A stretch of 42,195 nt of DNA, taken from contig CATISV010000145.1 of NCBI GenBank assembly GCA_949541125.1, positions 1 through 42,195 of the forward strand, given 5' to 3'. The position numbers and the translations under genes are program-made. Within the stretch, counting starts at the first letter, position 1, and the number at the start of each line of letters is the position of its first letter. The notes beneath the pieces were generated by a model, which did not search any database, was not told where the DNA came from, and saw only the letters and a program-made list of their open reading frames with translations. Shown here piece after piece: positions 17,884 through 26,687 of the stretch. This DNA comes from Flavobacterium sp. SCGC AAA160-P02. Lineage in GTDB: Bacteria; Bacteroidota; Bacteroidia; Flavobacteriales; Flavobacteriaceae.

Positions 17884-18997
17884 AAAAATTCATATCGTAT
17901 CTTTTGATGTCCCATATCCTGCCAATTACGGAGGTGTTATCGATATTTTTTATAAAATAAAATCACTACATGCTTTAGGGGTAGAAATTTACCTTCATAC
18001 ATTTGAATACGGAAAAGGGAAACAACAAGAACTAAACAACTATTGTAAGAAAGTTTTCTACTACCAAAGAAAACCATTCATAAAAAGTTTTCTTTCAACA
18101 AACCCTTTCATTGTCGTAACAAGAACAAACAAAAATTTAATAAAAAACTTACTTATTGACGAAAACCCAATACTATTTGAAGGACTTCATACCACATTCC
18201 CTATTCTTGATAATCAGTTAAATGGAAGGAAAACATTTATAAGAGCTCATAATGTAGAACATCTTTTTTATAAGGGTCTAGCAAAGAGTGAATCAAATAT
18301 TTTCAAACGTATTTTTTTTAGCCAAGAATCTAGAAAATTAAAACGATATGAGAAGGTTTTTAATAAAACGCAGGGAGTTTTTTCTATCTCACCTATTGAA
18401 CAAAATTATTTTAAAAATAAGTATGGAGATAAATGTGTGTATATTCCTGCTTTTCATGACACTAAAAGACATACAAGCATAAAGAAAAGAGGAGATTTCA
18501 TTTTATACCATGGTAATCTTTTGGTATCAGAAAATGTAAAAGCTGCATTATTTTTAATTGATACTTATAAAGATTCAGGTTACAAATTCGTTATTGCTAG
18601 TAGTAATATAAACAAGGAAATATCTGCATCAATTTCAACCTGTAAAAATATTAGATTTTATCATTTGGTTGAAGAAATTGATTTGTATCAATTATTTGAA
18701 AAAGCACACATAAATGTGCTCCCAACTTTTCAAAATACAGGAATTAAGTTAAAGCTTTTAAATACACTATACCAAGGAAAATTTGTAATTGCAAATGATT
18801 TAATGATTGATCAAACAGGCTTGGAATCATTATGTGAAAAAGCAAATACAAAGGTTGATTTTTTAAATAAGACAAAAGAATTATATGAGAAAGATTTTAA
18901 AGAATCTATTTTAGAAGAACGTAAAAAAATATTAAAAAACTTTGCACCAATAGAAAGTGCAAAAAAAATAATCGATTTTATGTTTCGGTCGTTTTAG
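17876..18997 (+). CDS. Glycosyltransferase (GT4/GT1-like), coupled to the preceding GT
   Basis: A 373-aa putative glycosyltransferase. The N-terminus KKIHIVSFDVPYPANYGGVI carries the glycine-rich loop of GT-B enzymes. FIRAHNVEHLFYKGLAKSES followed by ESRKLKRYEKVF and FSISPIEQNYF is the pattern seen in Bacteroidota mannosyltransferase-like proteins. The C-terminal half (FILYHGNLLVSENVKAALFL, then HINVLPTFQNTGIKLKLLN) fits the nucleotide-sugar binding domain. It starts at TTG 17876, inside the last codons of the previous gene (8-bp overlap). The 3' end overlaps the convergent ftsE-like gene by 20 bp. Both glycosyltransferases probably work in one cell-surface glycan pathway; no polymerase or flippase is nearby. 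Confidence 0.82.
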   Translation: MTKKIHIVSFDVPYPANYGGVIDIFYKIKSLHALGVEIYLHTFEYGKGKQQELNNYCKKVFYYQRKPFIKSFLSTNPFIVVTRTNKNLIKNLLIDENPILFEGLHTTFPILDNQLNGRKTFIRAHNVEHLFYKGLAKSESNIFKRIFFSQESRKLKRYEKVFNKTQGVFSISPIEQNYFKNKYGDKCVYIPAFHDTKRHTSIKKRGDFILYHGNLLVSENVKAALFLIDTYKDSGYKFVIASSNINKEISASISTCKNIRFYHLVEEIDLYQLFEKAHINVLPTFQNTGIKLKLLNTLYQGKFVIANDLMIDQTGLESLCEKANTKVDFLNKTKELYEKDFKESILEERKKILKNFAPIESAKKIIDFMFRSF

Positions 18998-19667
18998 TAA
19001 CAACTTCAAATAACTTTCCGCCTTCACACTTAATGGTTTTTTGTTTAAATTTAAGTATCAAAGCGTAATCATGAGTAGCCATGATGATACTTTTACCACT
19101 CTGATGAATTTTATTTAATAAATCCATAACTTCTAAAGAAGTTTTAGGATCTAAATTTCCTGTAGGCTCATCGGCTAAAATTAAGTCAGGATCGTTTAAC
19201 AAAGCCCTAGCAATAGCAACCCTTTGTTGTTCTCCCCCCGATAACTCAAAAGGGTTTTTATAGTATTGTGTTTTCATACCCACATGATTCAAGACCTCTT
19301 CAATTTTGGTCTTCATAGAGGCTTTATCTTTCCATCCTGTTGCCTTTAGTACAAACAAAAGATTATCAAAGACGGTTCTGTCATTTAACAGTTTAAAGTC
19401 TTGGAAAACAATTCCAATTTTTCTTCTGAGATACGGAATTTCTTTATCTTTTAATTTTTTAAGATCAAAACCAACAATAGACCCAGTACCTCTTTGTAGT
19501 TTTAAATCTCCATATAAGGTTTTCATTAAACTACTTTTACCACTTCCTGTCTTTCCAATCAAATAAAAAAATTCTCCTTTATTTATTGTCAAATTTACTT
19601 TGGATAACACCAATTTATCTCTTTGTAGAATGTCAGCGTTTTCTAGATATAAGATTGGATTTTCCAT
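18978..19667 (-). CDS. ftsE: FtsE-like ABC transporter ATP-binding protein
   Basis: A 229-aa ABC ATPase. Walker A is GKTGSGKS (38-45), the Q-loop VFQDFKLL (~87-94), the signature LSGGEQQ (142-148), Walker B LILADE (162-167) with the following PTGNLD D-loop, and the switch His in MATHDYAL. Length and the FQDFKLLNDRTVFDN block fit FtsE, which with FtsX transmits cytosolic ATP hydrolysis to periplasmic cell-wall hydrolases at division. No ftsX is in the window, so the partner must be elsewhere. Lipoprotein-export (LolD-like) or MacB-like ATPases are close relatives and cannot be fully ruled out. It is divergent from the TPR/OM-barrel pair, and its 3' end overlaps the glycosyltransferase gene on the other strand by 20 bp. 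Confidence 0.8.
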   Translation of the reverse strand: MENPILYLENADILQRDKLVLSKVNLTINKGEFFYLIGKTGSGKSSLMKTLYGDLKLQRGTGSIVGFDLKKLKDKEIPYLRRKIGIVFQDFKLLNDRTVFDNLLFVLKATGWKDKASMKTKIEEVLNHVGMKTQYYKNPFELSGGEQQRVAIARALLNDPDLILADEPTGNLDPKTSLEVMDLLNKIHQSGKSIIMATHDYALILKFKQKTIKCEGGKLFEVVTKTTET

Positions 19668-19683
19668 GAAATTGTTCTTTCTA

Positions 19684-19691
19684 CAAACCTA
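19684..19691 (-). promoter_or_regulatory. -7 box for the ftsE-like gene
   Basis: TAGGTTTG on the minus strand matches TAnnTTTG and lies 16 bp before the ATG at 19667. No TTG is seen at the expected upstream distance, so this rests on the -7 element only. Confidence 0.4.
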
Positions 19692-19771
19692 CATAATTTT
19701 TTGCATAGAATTTATCACCTATTTTGAGTTAAATTACTTTTAAAATAAATTCAATTGCTATTATTGGCACA

Positions 19772-19806
19772 AATTTTTAGAATTTTTAGAATTTTTAGAA
19801 TTTTTG
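19772..19806 (+). repeat. Short tandem repeat, 9-bp unit AATTTTTAG, ~3.9 copies
   Basis: Three perfect copies of AATTTTTAG and a partial fourth (AATTTTTG) lie in the divergent region between the ftsE-like gene and the TPR gene, 56 bp before the TPR start. Such a tract can change copy number by slippage, and the spacing shift could alter promoter activity. Confidence 0.8.
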
Positions 19807-19861
19807 CCCAACAAAAAATTAAATCACTCGTTATTAGTAGAAAGTAGTACAAAATTAATAC

Positions 19862-22800
19862 ATGAAAAACACCATTTTAACTTTCTTCTTTGCGCTGTTG
19901 TTTTTTTCTATAAATACCGGACAAATTTATGGACAACAATCCGAAATAGACATTAATCTTTATGCTAACTTCAATCACGCTGTAAAGCTTTTTAACTCTA
20001 AATCCTATGCTGCGGCACAAAAACATTTTGTAAAAGTTTCTGAAAATGTAAAAAACAGAACAACACTAAAAGCTGACGCCGATTATTACGATGCTGTATG
20101 TGCAATTCGCTTAAATAAAATTAATGCTGATAAAAAAATTCTAAAATTTGTTAATAATTATCCAAATAGTAATAAAAAAGACAAAGCTTATTTCAATGTA
20201 GGTAACTATTATTTTGCAAATAAAAAAGCAGCCCATGCATTAAAATGGTATTCAAAAGTAAACTTAGATGCCTTGTCTGAAAACAACAAAAAAGAGTTGA
20301 CTTTTAAAATGGCCTATGCATTATTATCAACCCAAAACTTAGACTTAGCCAAAAATAAATTTGTTACTTTGATTAACGATTCAAAGTATGGTAATGACTC
20401 TCGTTATTACTTTGGATACATTTCTTACAAACAAGAAGATTATGAAATTGCTGAAAAATCATTGGAAGAAATTGCAGATACGCAAGCATACAAAAGTGAA
20501 GTAACTTATTTTTTATTAGATATTAGTTTTAAAGCTGGAAAATTTGAAAAATGTATTGAGGTTGGAAAAAAATTACTAGAACAATCAAAAAATAAAGAAG
20601 CTTCTGAAATTTCAAAAATTATTGGTGAAAGTCTTTTCAATCTTAAAAGATATAAGGAATCAATTTCTTATTTGGAAGCCTATAGAGGTAGAAAAGGGAA
20701 ATGGAATAATACAGACTATTATCAGTTGGGCTATGCCTATTTTAAGCAAAACGATTTTGAAAGTGCTGTCAATAATTTTAATAAAATTATTGATGATAAA
20801 AATAATGTATCACAAAAAGCATACTACAATCTTGGAGAATGTTACATATACTTGGATAAAAAACCTGAAGCCCTAAACGCATTTAAGAGCGCAAGTGAAA
20901 TGAATTTTGATTTAAAAGTAAAGGAAGATGCTGCACTAAACTACGCAAAGCTTAGTTATGAAGAAGGAAACCCTTATAAAAGTGTCGCAGTAGTGCTACA
21001 AGATTTCTTGAAAAAATACCCAAAATCTCCTAGCTATGAAGAAATTAATGAATTGGTGGTAACTTCCTACTTGTATCAACAAGATTATCAGGGAGCTCTT
21101 GATTATTTAAAGAATAAAAAGAGCAAACAAAATCAAAATTTAAGCTATGAAGTTTCTTATTACAGAGCAATTCAGTTATTTAACTCAAATAAACTTCAAG
21201 AAGCTCTCCCTTATTTTAACCTAGGAAAAAAATCTATTGAAACCATCATAAAAAGTAATGCTTACTATTGGAGCGGAGAAACAAATTATAGATTGGGTAA
21301 TTATCAAACAAGTTTAGATGAGTTCATACAATTTAAAAAAATAGCCCCAAAAAACATCAAAGAATTGAACTTGATTGATTACAATATTGGCTACAGTTAT
21401 TTTAAACTAAAAAAATACGCAATTGCTGCAAAATCATTTCAAAATTTCATAGACACACAAAATAAGGATATGACTTTGAATGATGATGCGATAATACGAT
21501 TGGGAGATAGTTTTTTTGCTACTAGGAAATATATAGAGGCAATCAAGGCCTATAAAAACATCGTTAATACGTTTGGCACAGGTGCAGACTATGCTCAATA
21601 TCAAATGGCTATGAGTTTCGGTTTTTTAAAAAAGAATGGTGATAAAATCACGCAATTAGAAAATTTACTCACAAACTTTGAAACCTCAAATTTTAGAGAT
21701 GATGCACTGTTTCAATTAGGAAATACATACTCTGCTCAAAAAGACACTAAAAATGCTCATAGATCGTACAAAATATTATTACAAGATTTTCCAAAAAGCT
21801 CCTACAAAACAAGAGCTTTACTAAGAGATGGATTATTGTATTATAATGAAAATGAAAATCAAAAAGCATTAAAAAACTACAAAGAAATTGTTGCTAAATT
21901 TCCAAATTCAGCTGAAGCGAGAGAAGCAGTTACCAATGCGAAGAATGTATATATAGATTTAGGAGCAGTAGATGAATATGCTGTTTGGGCAAAAGGAATA
22001 AGTTTTGTTAACATCACTGATGCTGATTTAGATAATTCGACCTATGAATCTGCTGAAAATAAATTTTTAGCCAATGATATACCAAAAGCAACAGAAGGAT
22101 TTAAAAAATATATCATCACTTTTCCAGAGGGTCTTCATGTATTACAAGCTAATTTTTATTTGGCTCAACTTCTTGTAAAAAGTAACTTACACGATAAAGC
22201 TATTCAAAATTATCAATATGTCATCAATCAATCCCAAAGTGAATATAGCGAGGAATCTCTTAACAAATTATCACAAATTTTATTAGAAAAAGGAAATTGG
22301 CCTGCTGCTATTCCTCTATTAGAAAGGTTAGAACAAGAAGCAAATTTACCGCTTAATATTCTGTATGCACAGAGTAATTTAATGAAAGGATATTATCAAT
22401 CTCAAAAATATAATAAGGCAGTTGAATACGCAGAGAAAATTTTATTGCAAGATAAAATCGAGGCACTAGTAGAATATGATGCAAAAATTATTATTGCTCG
22501 TTCTGCTTTTCAAACTGATGATGATGCTAAAGCCGAGGAATTTTATACTGAAGTAGAGAGAAATGCCAGTGGAGAATTAAAAGCGGAAGCTTTGTATTTT
22601 GCAGCTTATTTTGCTAATAAGAAAAAACTGTATGATGTTTCCAACAAAATAATACAAACCATCACTTCAGATTTTTCTGCATACAAATATTGGGGAGCAA
22701 AAAGTTTTGTCATCATGGCAAAAAACTACTATGCATTAGAAAACTCAGACCCATATCAAGCTACCTATATCTTAGAAAATATTATTACGAATTTTTCACA

Positions 22801-22897
22801 ATTTGAAGAGGTGGTAAACGATGCTAAAAATGAACTGAAAAAAATCAAACTAAATGAAGCAAAAACGAATAATTCAATAACAACTCCAAAAAATTAA
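19862..22897 (+). CDS. Large exported tetratricopeptide repeat protein
   Basis: A 1011-aa protein with a signal peptide (ILTFFFALLFFSINTGQIYG, then QQ) and, from ~30 to the end, a near-continuous alpha solenoid of TPR-type helices; examples are YYQLGYAYFKQNDFESAVNN, AYYNLGECYIYLDKKPEALN and DDAIIRLGDSFFATRKYIEA. It lacks a lipobox, so it should be periplasmic, probably a scaffold for protein-protein contacts. It is 5 bp upstream of a beta-barrel outer-membrane protein gene, so the two likely form one unit at the inner face of the outer membrane. It differs from the type IX component SprE/PorW, which is a lipoprotein. I know no experimental function for this exact pair. The upstream region carries the 9-bp tandem repeat. 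Confidence 0.9.
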   Translation: MKNTILTFFFALLFFSINTGQIYGQQSEIDINLYANFNHAVKLFNSKSYAAAQKHFVKVSENVKNRTTLKADADYYDAVCAIRLNKINADKKILKFVNNYPNSNKKDKAYFNVGNYYFANKKAAHALKWYSKVNLDALSENNKKELTFKMAYALLSTQNLDLAKNKFVTLINDSKYGNDSRYYFGYISYKQEDYEIAEKSLEEIADTQAYKSEVTYFLLDISFKAGKFEKCIEVGKKLLEQSKNKEASEISKIIGESLFNLKRYKESISYLEAYRGRKGKWNNTDYYQLGYAYFKQNDFESAVNNFNKIIDDKNNVSQKAYYNLGECYIYLDKKPEALNAFKSASEMNFDLKVKEDAALNYAKLSYEEGNPYKSVAVVLQDFLKKYPKSPSYEEINELVVTSYLYQQDYQGALDYLKNKKSKQNQNLSYEVSYYRAIQLFNSNKLQEALPYFNLGKKSIETIIKSNAYYWSGETNYRLGNYQTSLDEFIQFKKIAPKNIKELNLIDYNIGYSYFKLKKYAIAAKSFQNFIDTQNKDMTLNDDAIIRLGDSFFATRKYIEAIKAYKNIVNTFGTGADYAQYQMAMSFGFLKKNGDKITQLENLLTNFETSNFRDDALFQLGNTYSAQKDTKNAHRSYKILLQDFPKSSYKTRALLRDGLLYYNENENQKALKNYKEIVAKFPNSAEAREAVTNAKNVYIDLGAVDEYAVWAKGISFVNITDADLDNSTYESAENKFLANDIPKATEGFKKYIITFPEGLHVLQANFYLAQLLVKSNLHDKAIQNYQYVINQSQSEYSEESLNKLSQILLEKGNWPAAIPLLERLEQEANLPLNILYAQSNLMKGYYQSQKYNKAVEYAEKILLQDKIEALVEYDAKIIIARSAFQTDDDAKAEEFYTEVERNASGELKAEALYFAAYFANKKKLYDVSNKIIQTITSDFSAYKYWGAKSFVIMAKNYYALENSDPYQATYILENIITNFSQFEEVVNDAKNELKKIKLNEAKTNNSITTPKN

Positions 22898-22902
22898 TCC
22901 TA

Positions 22903-24669
22903 ATGAAAACGTATATTTTATTATTGATTTTTGCTGTAAGTACACTTCAAATTTTTTCACAAAAAAAACCAAACAAAAACATAATAAAGAAGGATTCTAT
23001 TATTGAAGTCATTAATATTGTTACCTCATACACACCAACAATTGCTGATGCTTTTAAATTTAAAAAAAACCCAACGATTGTACTGAGTAAAAATTCTGAA
23101 AAGAAAAAACTTACATACACTATTTTTTCTGCTCCAGTCGCCTCTACATTTGTTCCAAAAAGTGGAACTGTAAAAGGAATTGATGTAGGTAAAAAAGAAC
23201 GTTTATTTGATAACTATCTTGCCTTAGGGTATGGTAATTATTCGACTCCATTTCTAGAAGCATTCTTGCATCAAAACATAAAATTTGAAAATGAAACCGG
23301 CATCTACTTAAAATATATATCATCCGAAGATGGTATTAAAAATACACCTTTGAACAACGGATACTCTAGCCTTAATATTGATGCATATTATACCCAAAAA
23401 GAACGTTATTTTACCTGGAAAATTGGTGGAAACATTCAGCAGCAAAATTACAATTGGTATGGATTACCAGACATCTCTTTTGATAATGAGTTAATTTACT
23501 CTATTCTTGAAAAACAAAGCTACAGACTCTATAAAATGGAAGGTGAGCTTGTTTTTAAAGAATCCTTCTTCACAAATGTCAAAACTTCACTTATTTCTTT
23601 TAATGATTCTTTTGGAAGTAATGAATTTGGCTTCTCATTAAAACCAAATATTAAACTTCCTTTAAATATAATTAGCAGAAAATTAAATGATATAGAAGTG
23701 AATACAAGTATTGATTATTTACAAGGTGAATTTGAGCAAAGTTATTTAAATGACAATAACCTAAACTACCGTTTCTTCAATCTAGGAATTCATCCAGTTT
23801 ATAGAATAGACTGGAATAAATTCAAAATTAAATTAGGAACTAAGGTTTTTATTAGCTCAGATATTGAAAATAGTTTAACCGATATTCTTGCATATCCAGA
23901 TATTCAAATAAGCCATCCATTTATTTCTAATTTAGTGAATATTTATGCGGGAGCTGGAGGGGATCTTCATATGAATTCTTTTCAAAATTTAAGTACAGAA
24001 AATCCTTTTGTTTCGCCCACTTTATTTTTAACTCAAACAAATGAACAATACAATTTCTTTGGAGGAATCAATGCTATATTTTCTTCTAACGTAAACTTTA
24101 ATATTAATGCAAGCTATAAAAGGGATGAAGATCATGTGTTATTTGTGAGAAATAATTCAAAATCTAATGGTATTTTTGATGTAACAACTCCTTTGTTAGG
24201 CTATGAATACGGAAACTCTTTTAATGTTTTTTATGATGATATAAGTACATTATCCATATCCGCTGAAGTAGAGGTAGACTTTTCAAAAAGATTCCTTACA
24301 GGAGGAAATATTCAATACAACTCATACAGAACTACTTTTCAACAAGAAGCATGGAATATGCCAAAATTTGAGGGAGTTATCTACGGAACCTACAAAAATG
24401 ACAAATGGTATGCTAACACAAATATCTTCTTTGTTGGAAAACGACAAGATATTCTATATAATGGAACATTCCCATCAACGATTTCTGGTATTCAATCTTT
24501 GGATGCTTTTATAGATGTAAATATAAATGGGGGATATCATTTTAACGATTTTTTCTCTGCATTTATAAAACTCAACAATGTCTTGGGAACCGATTACGAG
24601 CGCTATGCTAATTTTAATGTTCAGGGTTTTCAAATTTTAGGAGGCATTACCTATAAATTTGATTTTTAA
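22903..24669 (+). CDS. Outer-membrane beta-barrel protein (TonB-dependent receptor-like)
   Basis: A 588-aa exported protein with a signal peptide (YILLLIFAVSTLQIFSQ). Residues ~30-90 form a short Lys-rich periplasmic segment (VINIVTSYTPTIADAFKFKK) and the rest shows the alternating aromatic/polar strands of an outer-membrane barrel, for example LGYGNYSTPFLEAFLHQN, YFTWKIGGNIQQQNYNW and NGGYHFNDFFSAFIKLNNVL, ending with the aromatic GGITYKFDF expected of a barrel recognised by the BAM complex. Databases often label such proteins TonB-dependent receptor, but no clear plug domain or TonB box is visible here, so it may be a different barrel. It follows the TPR gene with a 5-bp gap and almost certainly shares its transcript. 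Substrate is unknown. Confidence 0.82.
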   Translation: MKTYILLLIFAVSTLQIFSQKKPNKNIIKKDSIIEVINIVTSYTPTIADAFKFKKNPTIVLSKNSEKKKLTYTIFSAPVASTFVPKSGTVKGIDVGKKERLFDNYLALGYGNYSTPFLEAFLHQNIKFENETGIYLKYISSEDGIKNTPLNNGYSSLNIDAYYTQKERYFTWKIGGNIQQQNYNWYGLPDISFDNELIYSILEKQSYRLYKMEGELVFKESFFTNVKTSLISFNDSFGSNEFGFSLKPNIKLPLNIISRKLNDIEVNTSIDYLQGEFEQSYLNDNNLNYRFFNLGIHPVYRIDWNKFKIKLGTKVFISSDIENSLTDILAYPDIQISHPFISNLVNIYAGAGGDLHMNSFQNLSTENPFVSPTLFLTQTNEQYNFFGGINAIFSSNVNFNINASYKRDEDHVLFVRNNSKSNGIFDVTTPLLGYEYGNSFNVFYDDISTLSISAEVEVDFSKRFLTGGNIQYNSYRTTFQQEAWNMPKFEGVIYGTYKNDKWYANTNIFFVGKRQDILYNGTFPSTISGIQSLDAFIDVNINGGYHFNDFFSAFIKLNNVLGTDYERYANFNVQGFQILGGITYKFDF

Positions 24670-24881
24670 AACATCGTTATCAATGAAAAAAAACATAAAA
24701 AATTGAAAAAAGAAAATTTATTAAAATAGTTCTCTTGGAAATATTTGGCCATCACGATTTAATAAAGACCAGAAATCATCTTATTTACCCCTATCTCTGT
24801 TTGATGTAGTGATTTGAATTTTTATCTGAATTTTATCAAAACATTCCGTAAATTTATACTTTATCAAAAAATTATATCTGG

Positions 24882-26312
24882 ATGAAAAAATGTATATTAT
24901 TAATTGCTGTAAGCATATTAGTTGCTTGTAATCAAAAAAAAACTCCTACCAATCTCACCACAGACCTATCTGAGCAAGAAAAAAGAGATTCAACACAAAT
25001 TAAACATCTTTTTAATGCTGCATTAACTGAAGGTAAATCATATGAGTGGCTAAGAGATTTAACCAAAAATATTGGAGGAAGATTATCTGGATCACCGGAA
25101 GCTCAAAAAGCTGTTGAGTGGGGGGAAAAAGTAATGAAGGAGGTTGGATTAGATTCGGTTTGGTTACAACCAGTAATGGTCCCTCATTGGGTTCGAGGTA
25201 AGAAAGAAGAAGCGTATTATACATCAAAAGGACAAAAAAAGAATGTTCCTATATGTGCCTTAGGTTTTTCAATTGCAACTCCTTCAGATGGAGTTACTGC
25301 AGAAGTTATTGAAGTAAAAAGCTTAGAAGAAGCCGAAGCTTTAGGGGATAAAATGAATGGTAAAATTGTATTTTTTAATCGTGCTTTTGACGATACGTTA
25401 ATTAATACCTTTAGAGCTTATGGAGGTTGTGTAGATCAAAGAGTAAGAGGTGCATCAATTTGTGGTCAATTTGGAGCAAAAGGAGTAATTGTTCGATCTA
25501 TGACCAACGCAATTGATGATTACCCTCACACTGGGACCATGAGTTATGGAGATTTGCCTGTTTCGAAATACATACCAGCAGCAGCGATAAGCTCTAAAGC
25601 GGCAGAAGACTTGAGTAAAGATTTGAAAAACAACCCTACTTTAAAATTTTACTTCAAACAAAATTGTAAAAACTTACCAGATGCTCCATCCTTTAATGTT
25701 GTTGGAGAACTTAAAGGTTCTGAAAATCCAGAAAACATATTTGTCGTTGGAGGTCATCTAGATTCTTGGGATTTAGGAGAAGGAGCTCATGACGATGGAA
25801 CGGGAATTGTACAATCTTTAGAAGTTGCCTATTTATTTAAAGAAAATAATATTCGCCCCAAAAATACCTTAAGAGTTGTTTTCTTTATGAATGAAGAAAA
25901 TGGAACTAGAGGCGCAAAAAAATATGCAGAATTAGCCAAATTAAACAATGAAAATCACATTGGAGGCTTAGAATCGGATGCTGGAGGTCATACACCAAGA
26001 GGTTTTTCAATTGATGCAAATTCTACAAACACCGAATTGCTTCAAAGTTGGAAAAAATTGCTATCACCTTATGGTCTTCATGATTTTGATAAAGGGGGTT
26101 CTGGTGCAGATATTAGGCCATTAAAGGCAGAAGATGTTACCTTGGTGGGTTATAGACCTGATCCTCAACGTTATTTTGATTACCATCACACAAGTAGAGA
26201 TACGTTCGACAAAGTCAATAAACGTGAACTTGAGCTAGGTAGTGCATCAATGGCTAGTATTATATATTTGATGGATAAATACTTGAACAGTGATACTCCT
26301 GTAAAACCCTAA
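24882..26312 (+). CDS. M28 family metallopeptidase lipoprotein (carboxypeptidase Q-like)
   Basis: A 476-aa zinc peptidase with a lipoprotein signal (CILLIAVSILVAC, lipid Cys16). A PA-type insert lies around 120-255. The zinc-site motifs are GGHLDSWD (His292), HDDGTG (Asp304), NEENG (catalytic base and bridging Glu ~338-339), ESDAGG (Asp ~366), and a C-terminal HHT (~448-450). The layout matches the M28 branch that includes human plasma glutamate carboxypeptidase (carboxypeptidase Q), which cleaves dipeptides. It would act in the periplasm or on the outer membrane, releasing amino acids. A DoxX-like gene follows after 14 bp and then an amidohydrolase gene, suggesting one operon. It adds to the exported peptidases seen at 9946-14651. 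Confidence 0.93.
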   Translation: MKKCILLIAVSILVACNQKKTPTNLTTDLSEQEKRDSTQIKHLFNAALTEGKSYEWLRDLTKNIGGRLSGSPEAQKAVEWGEKVMKEVGLDSVWLQPVMVPHWVRGKKEEAYYTSKGQKKNVPICALGFSIATPSDGVTAEVIEVKSLEEAEALGDKMNGKIVFFNRAFDDTLINTFRAYGGCVDQRVRGASICGQFGAKGVIVRSMTNAIDDYPHTGTMSYGDLPVSKYIPAAAISSKAAEDLSKDLKNNPTLKFYFKQNCKNLPDAPSFNVVGELKGSENPENIFVVGGHLDSWDLGEGAHDDGTGIVQSLEVAYLFKENNIRPKNTLRVVFFMNEENGTRGAKKYAELAKLNNENHIGGLESDAGGHTPRGFSIDANSTNTELLQSWKKLLSPYGLHDFDKGGSGADIRPLKAEDVTLVGYRPDPQRYFDYHHTSRDTFDKVNKRELELGSASMASIIYLMDKYLNSDTPVKP

Positions 26313-26326
26313 TACAAATAAAATAC

Positions 26327-26677
26327 ATGCTAATTATAACCATTATTTTTGGTTTTTTATTTATGGTTGCAGGACTTTCTCATATCGTAAACCCAAAATT
26401 TTTTGAGCATTTTATTCCCAATATATTTCCAAAATTAACTGTTAACTATATCGTTGGTTTTATCGAATTTGTTTTGGGCTTAGGATTGTTTTTTCCAACA
26501 ATGACTTCCTATGCCTCCCTAGGAATTTTTATCATAATGTTTTTATTTCTTCCAATCCATGTCTGGGATGCAACAAAAAAAAAGCCTGCTATTGGCTCTA
26601 AATTTATTGCATACATAAGAATACTCTTACAATTTTTGTTCCTGTATGGGGCCTATTCAATATACCAAAACTCATAA
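26327..26677 (+). CDS. DoxX-like small membrane protein
   Basis: A 116-aa inner-membrane protein with four hydrophobic helices (TIIFGFLFMVAGLSHIV, YIVGFIEFVLGLGLFFP, LGIFIIMFLFLPIHVW and a last helix near LLQFLFLYGAYSIY). The GxxHxxNPKFFEHFIP element after helix 1 and the overall size fit the DoxX/DoxD-like superfamily, whose members are mostly uncharacterised. It sits 14 bp after the M28 peptidase and 10 bp before the amidohydrolase start, so it is cotranscribed. No specific function can be assigned. Confidence 0.75.
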   Translation: MLIITIIFGFLFMVAGLSHIVNPKFFEHFIPNIFPKLTVNYIVGFIEFVLGLGLFFPTMTSYASLGIFIIMFLFLPIHVWDATKKKPAIGSKFIAYIRILLQFLFLYGAYSIYQNS

Positions 26678-26687
26678 TAATTACTCT

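Noticed and set aside
19862-22897. TPR protein as the type IX secretion component SprE/PorW
   Set aside because: It has a cleavable signal without a lipobox and is longer than SprE; the neighbours are not T9SS genes.
22903-24669. Firm call as a TonB-dependent receptor
   Set aside because: A barrel is clear, but no plug domain or TonB box is visible in the first 100 residues.
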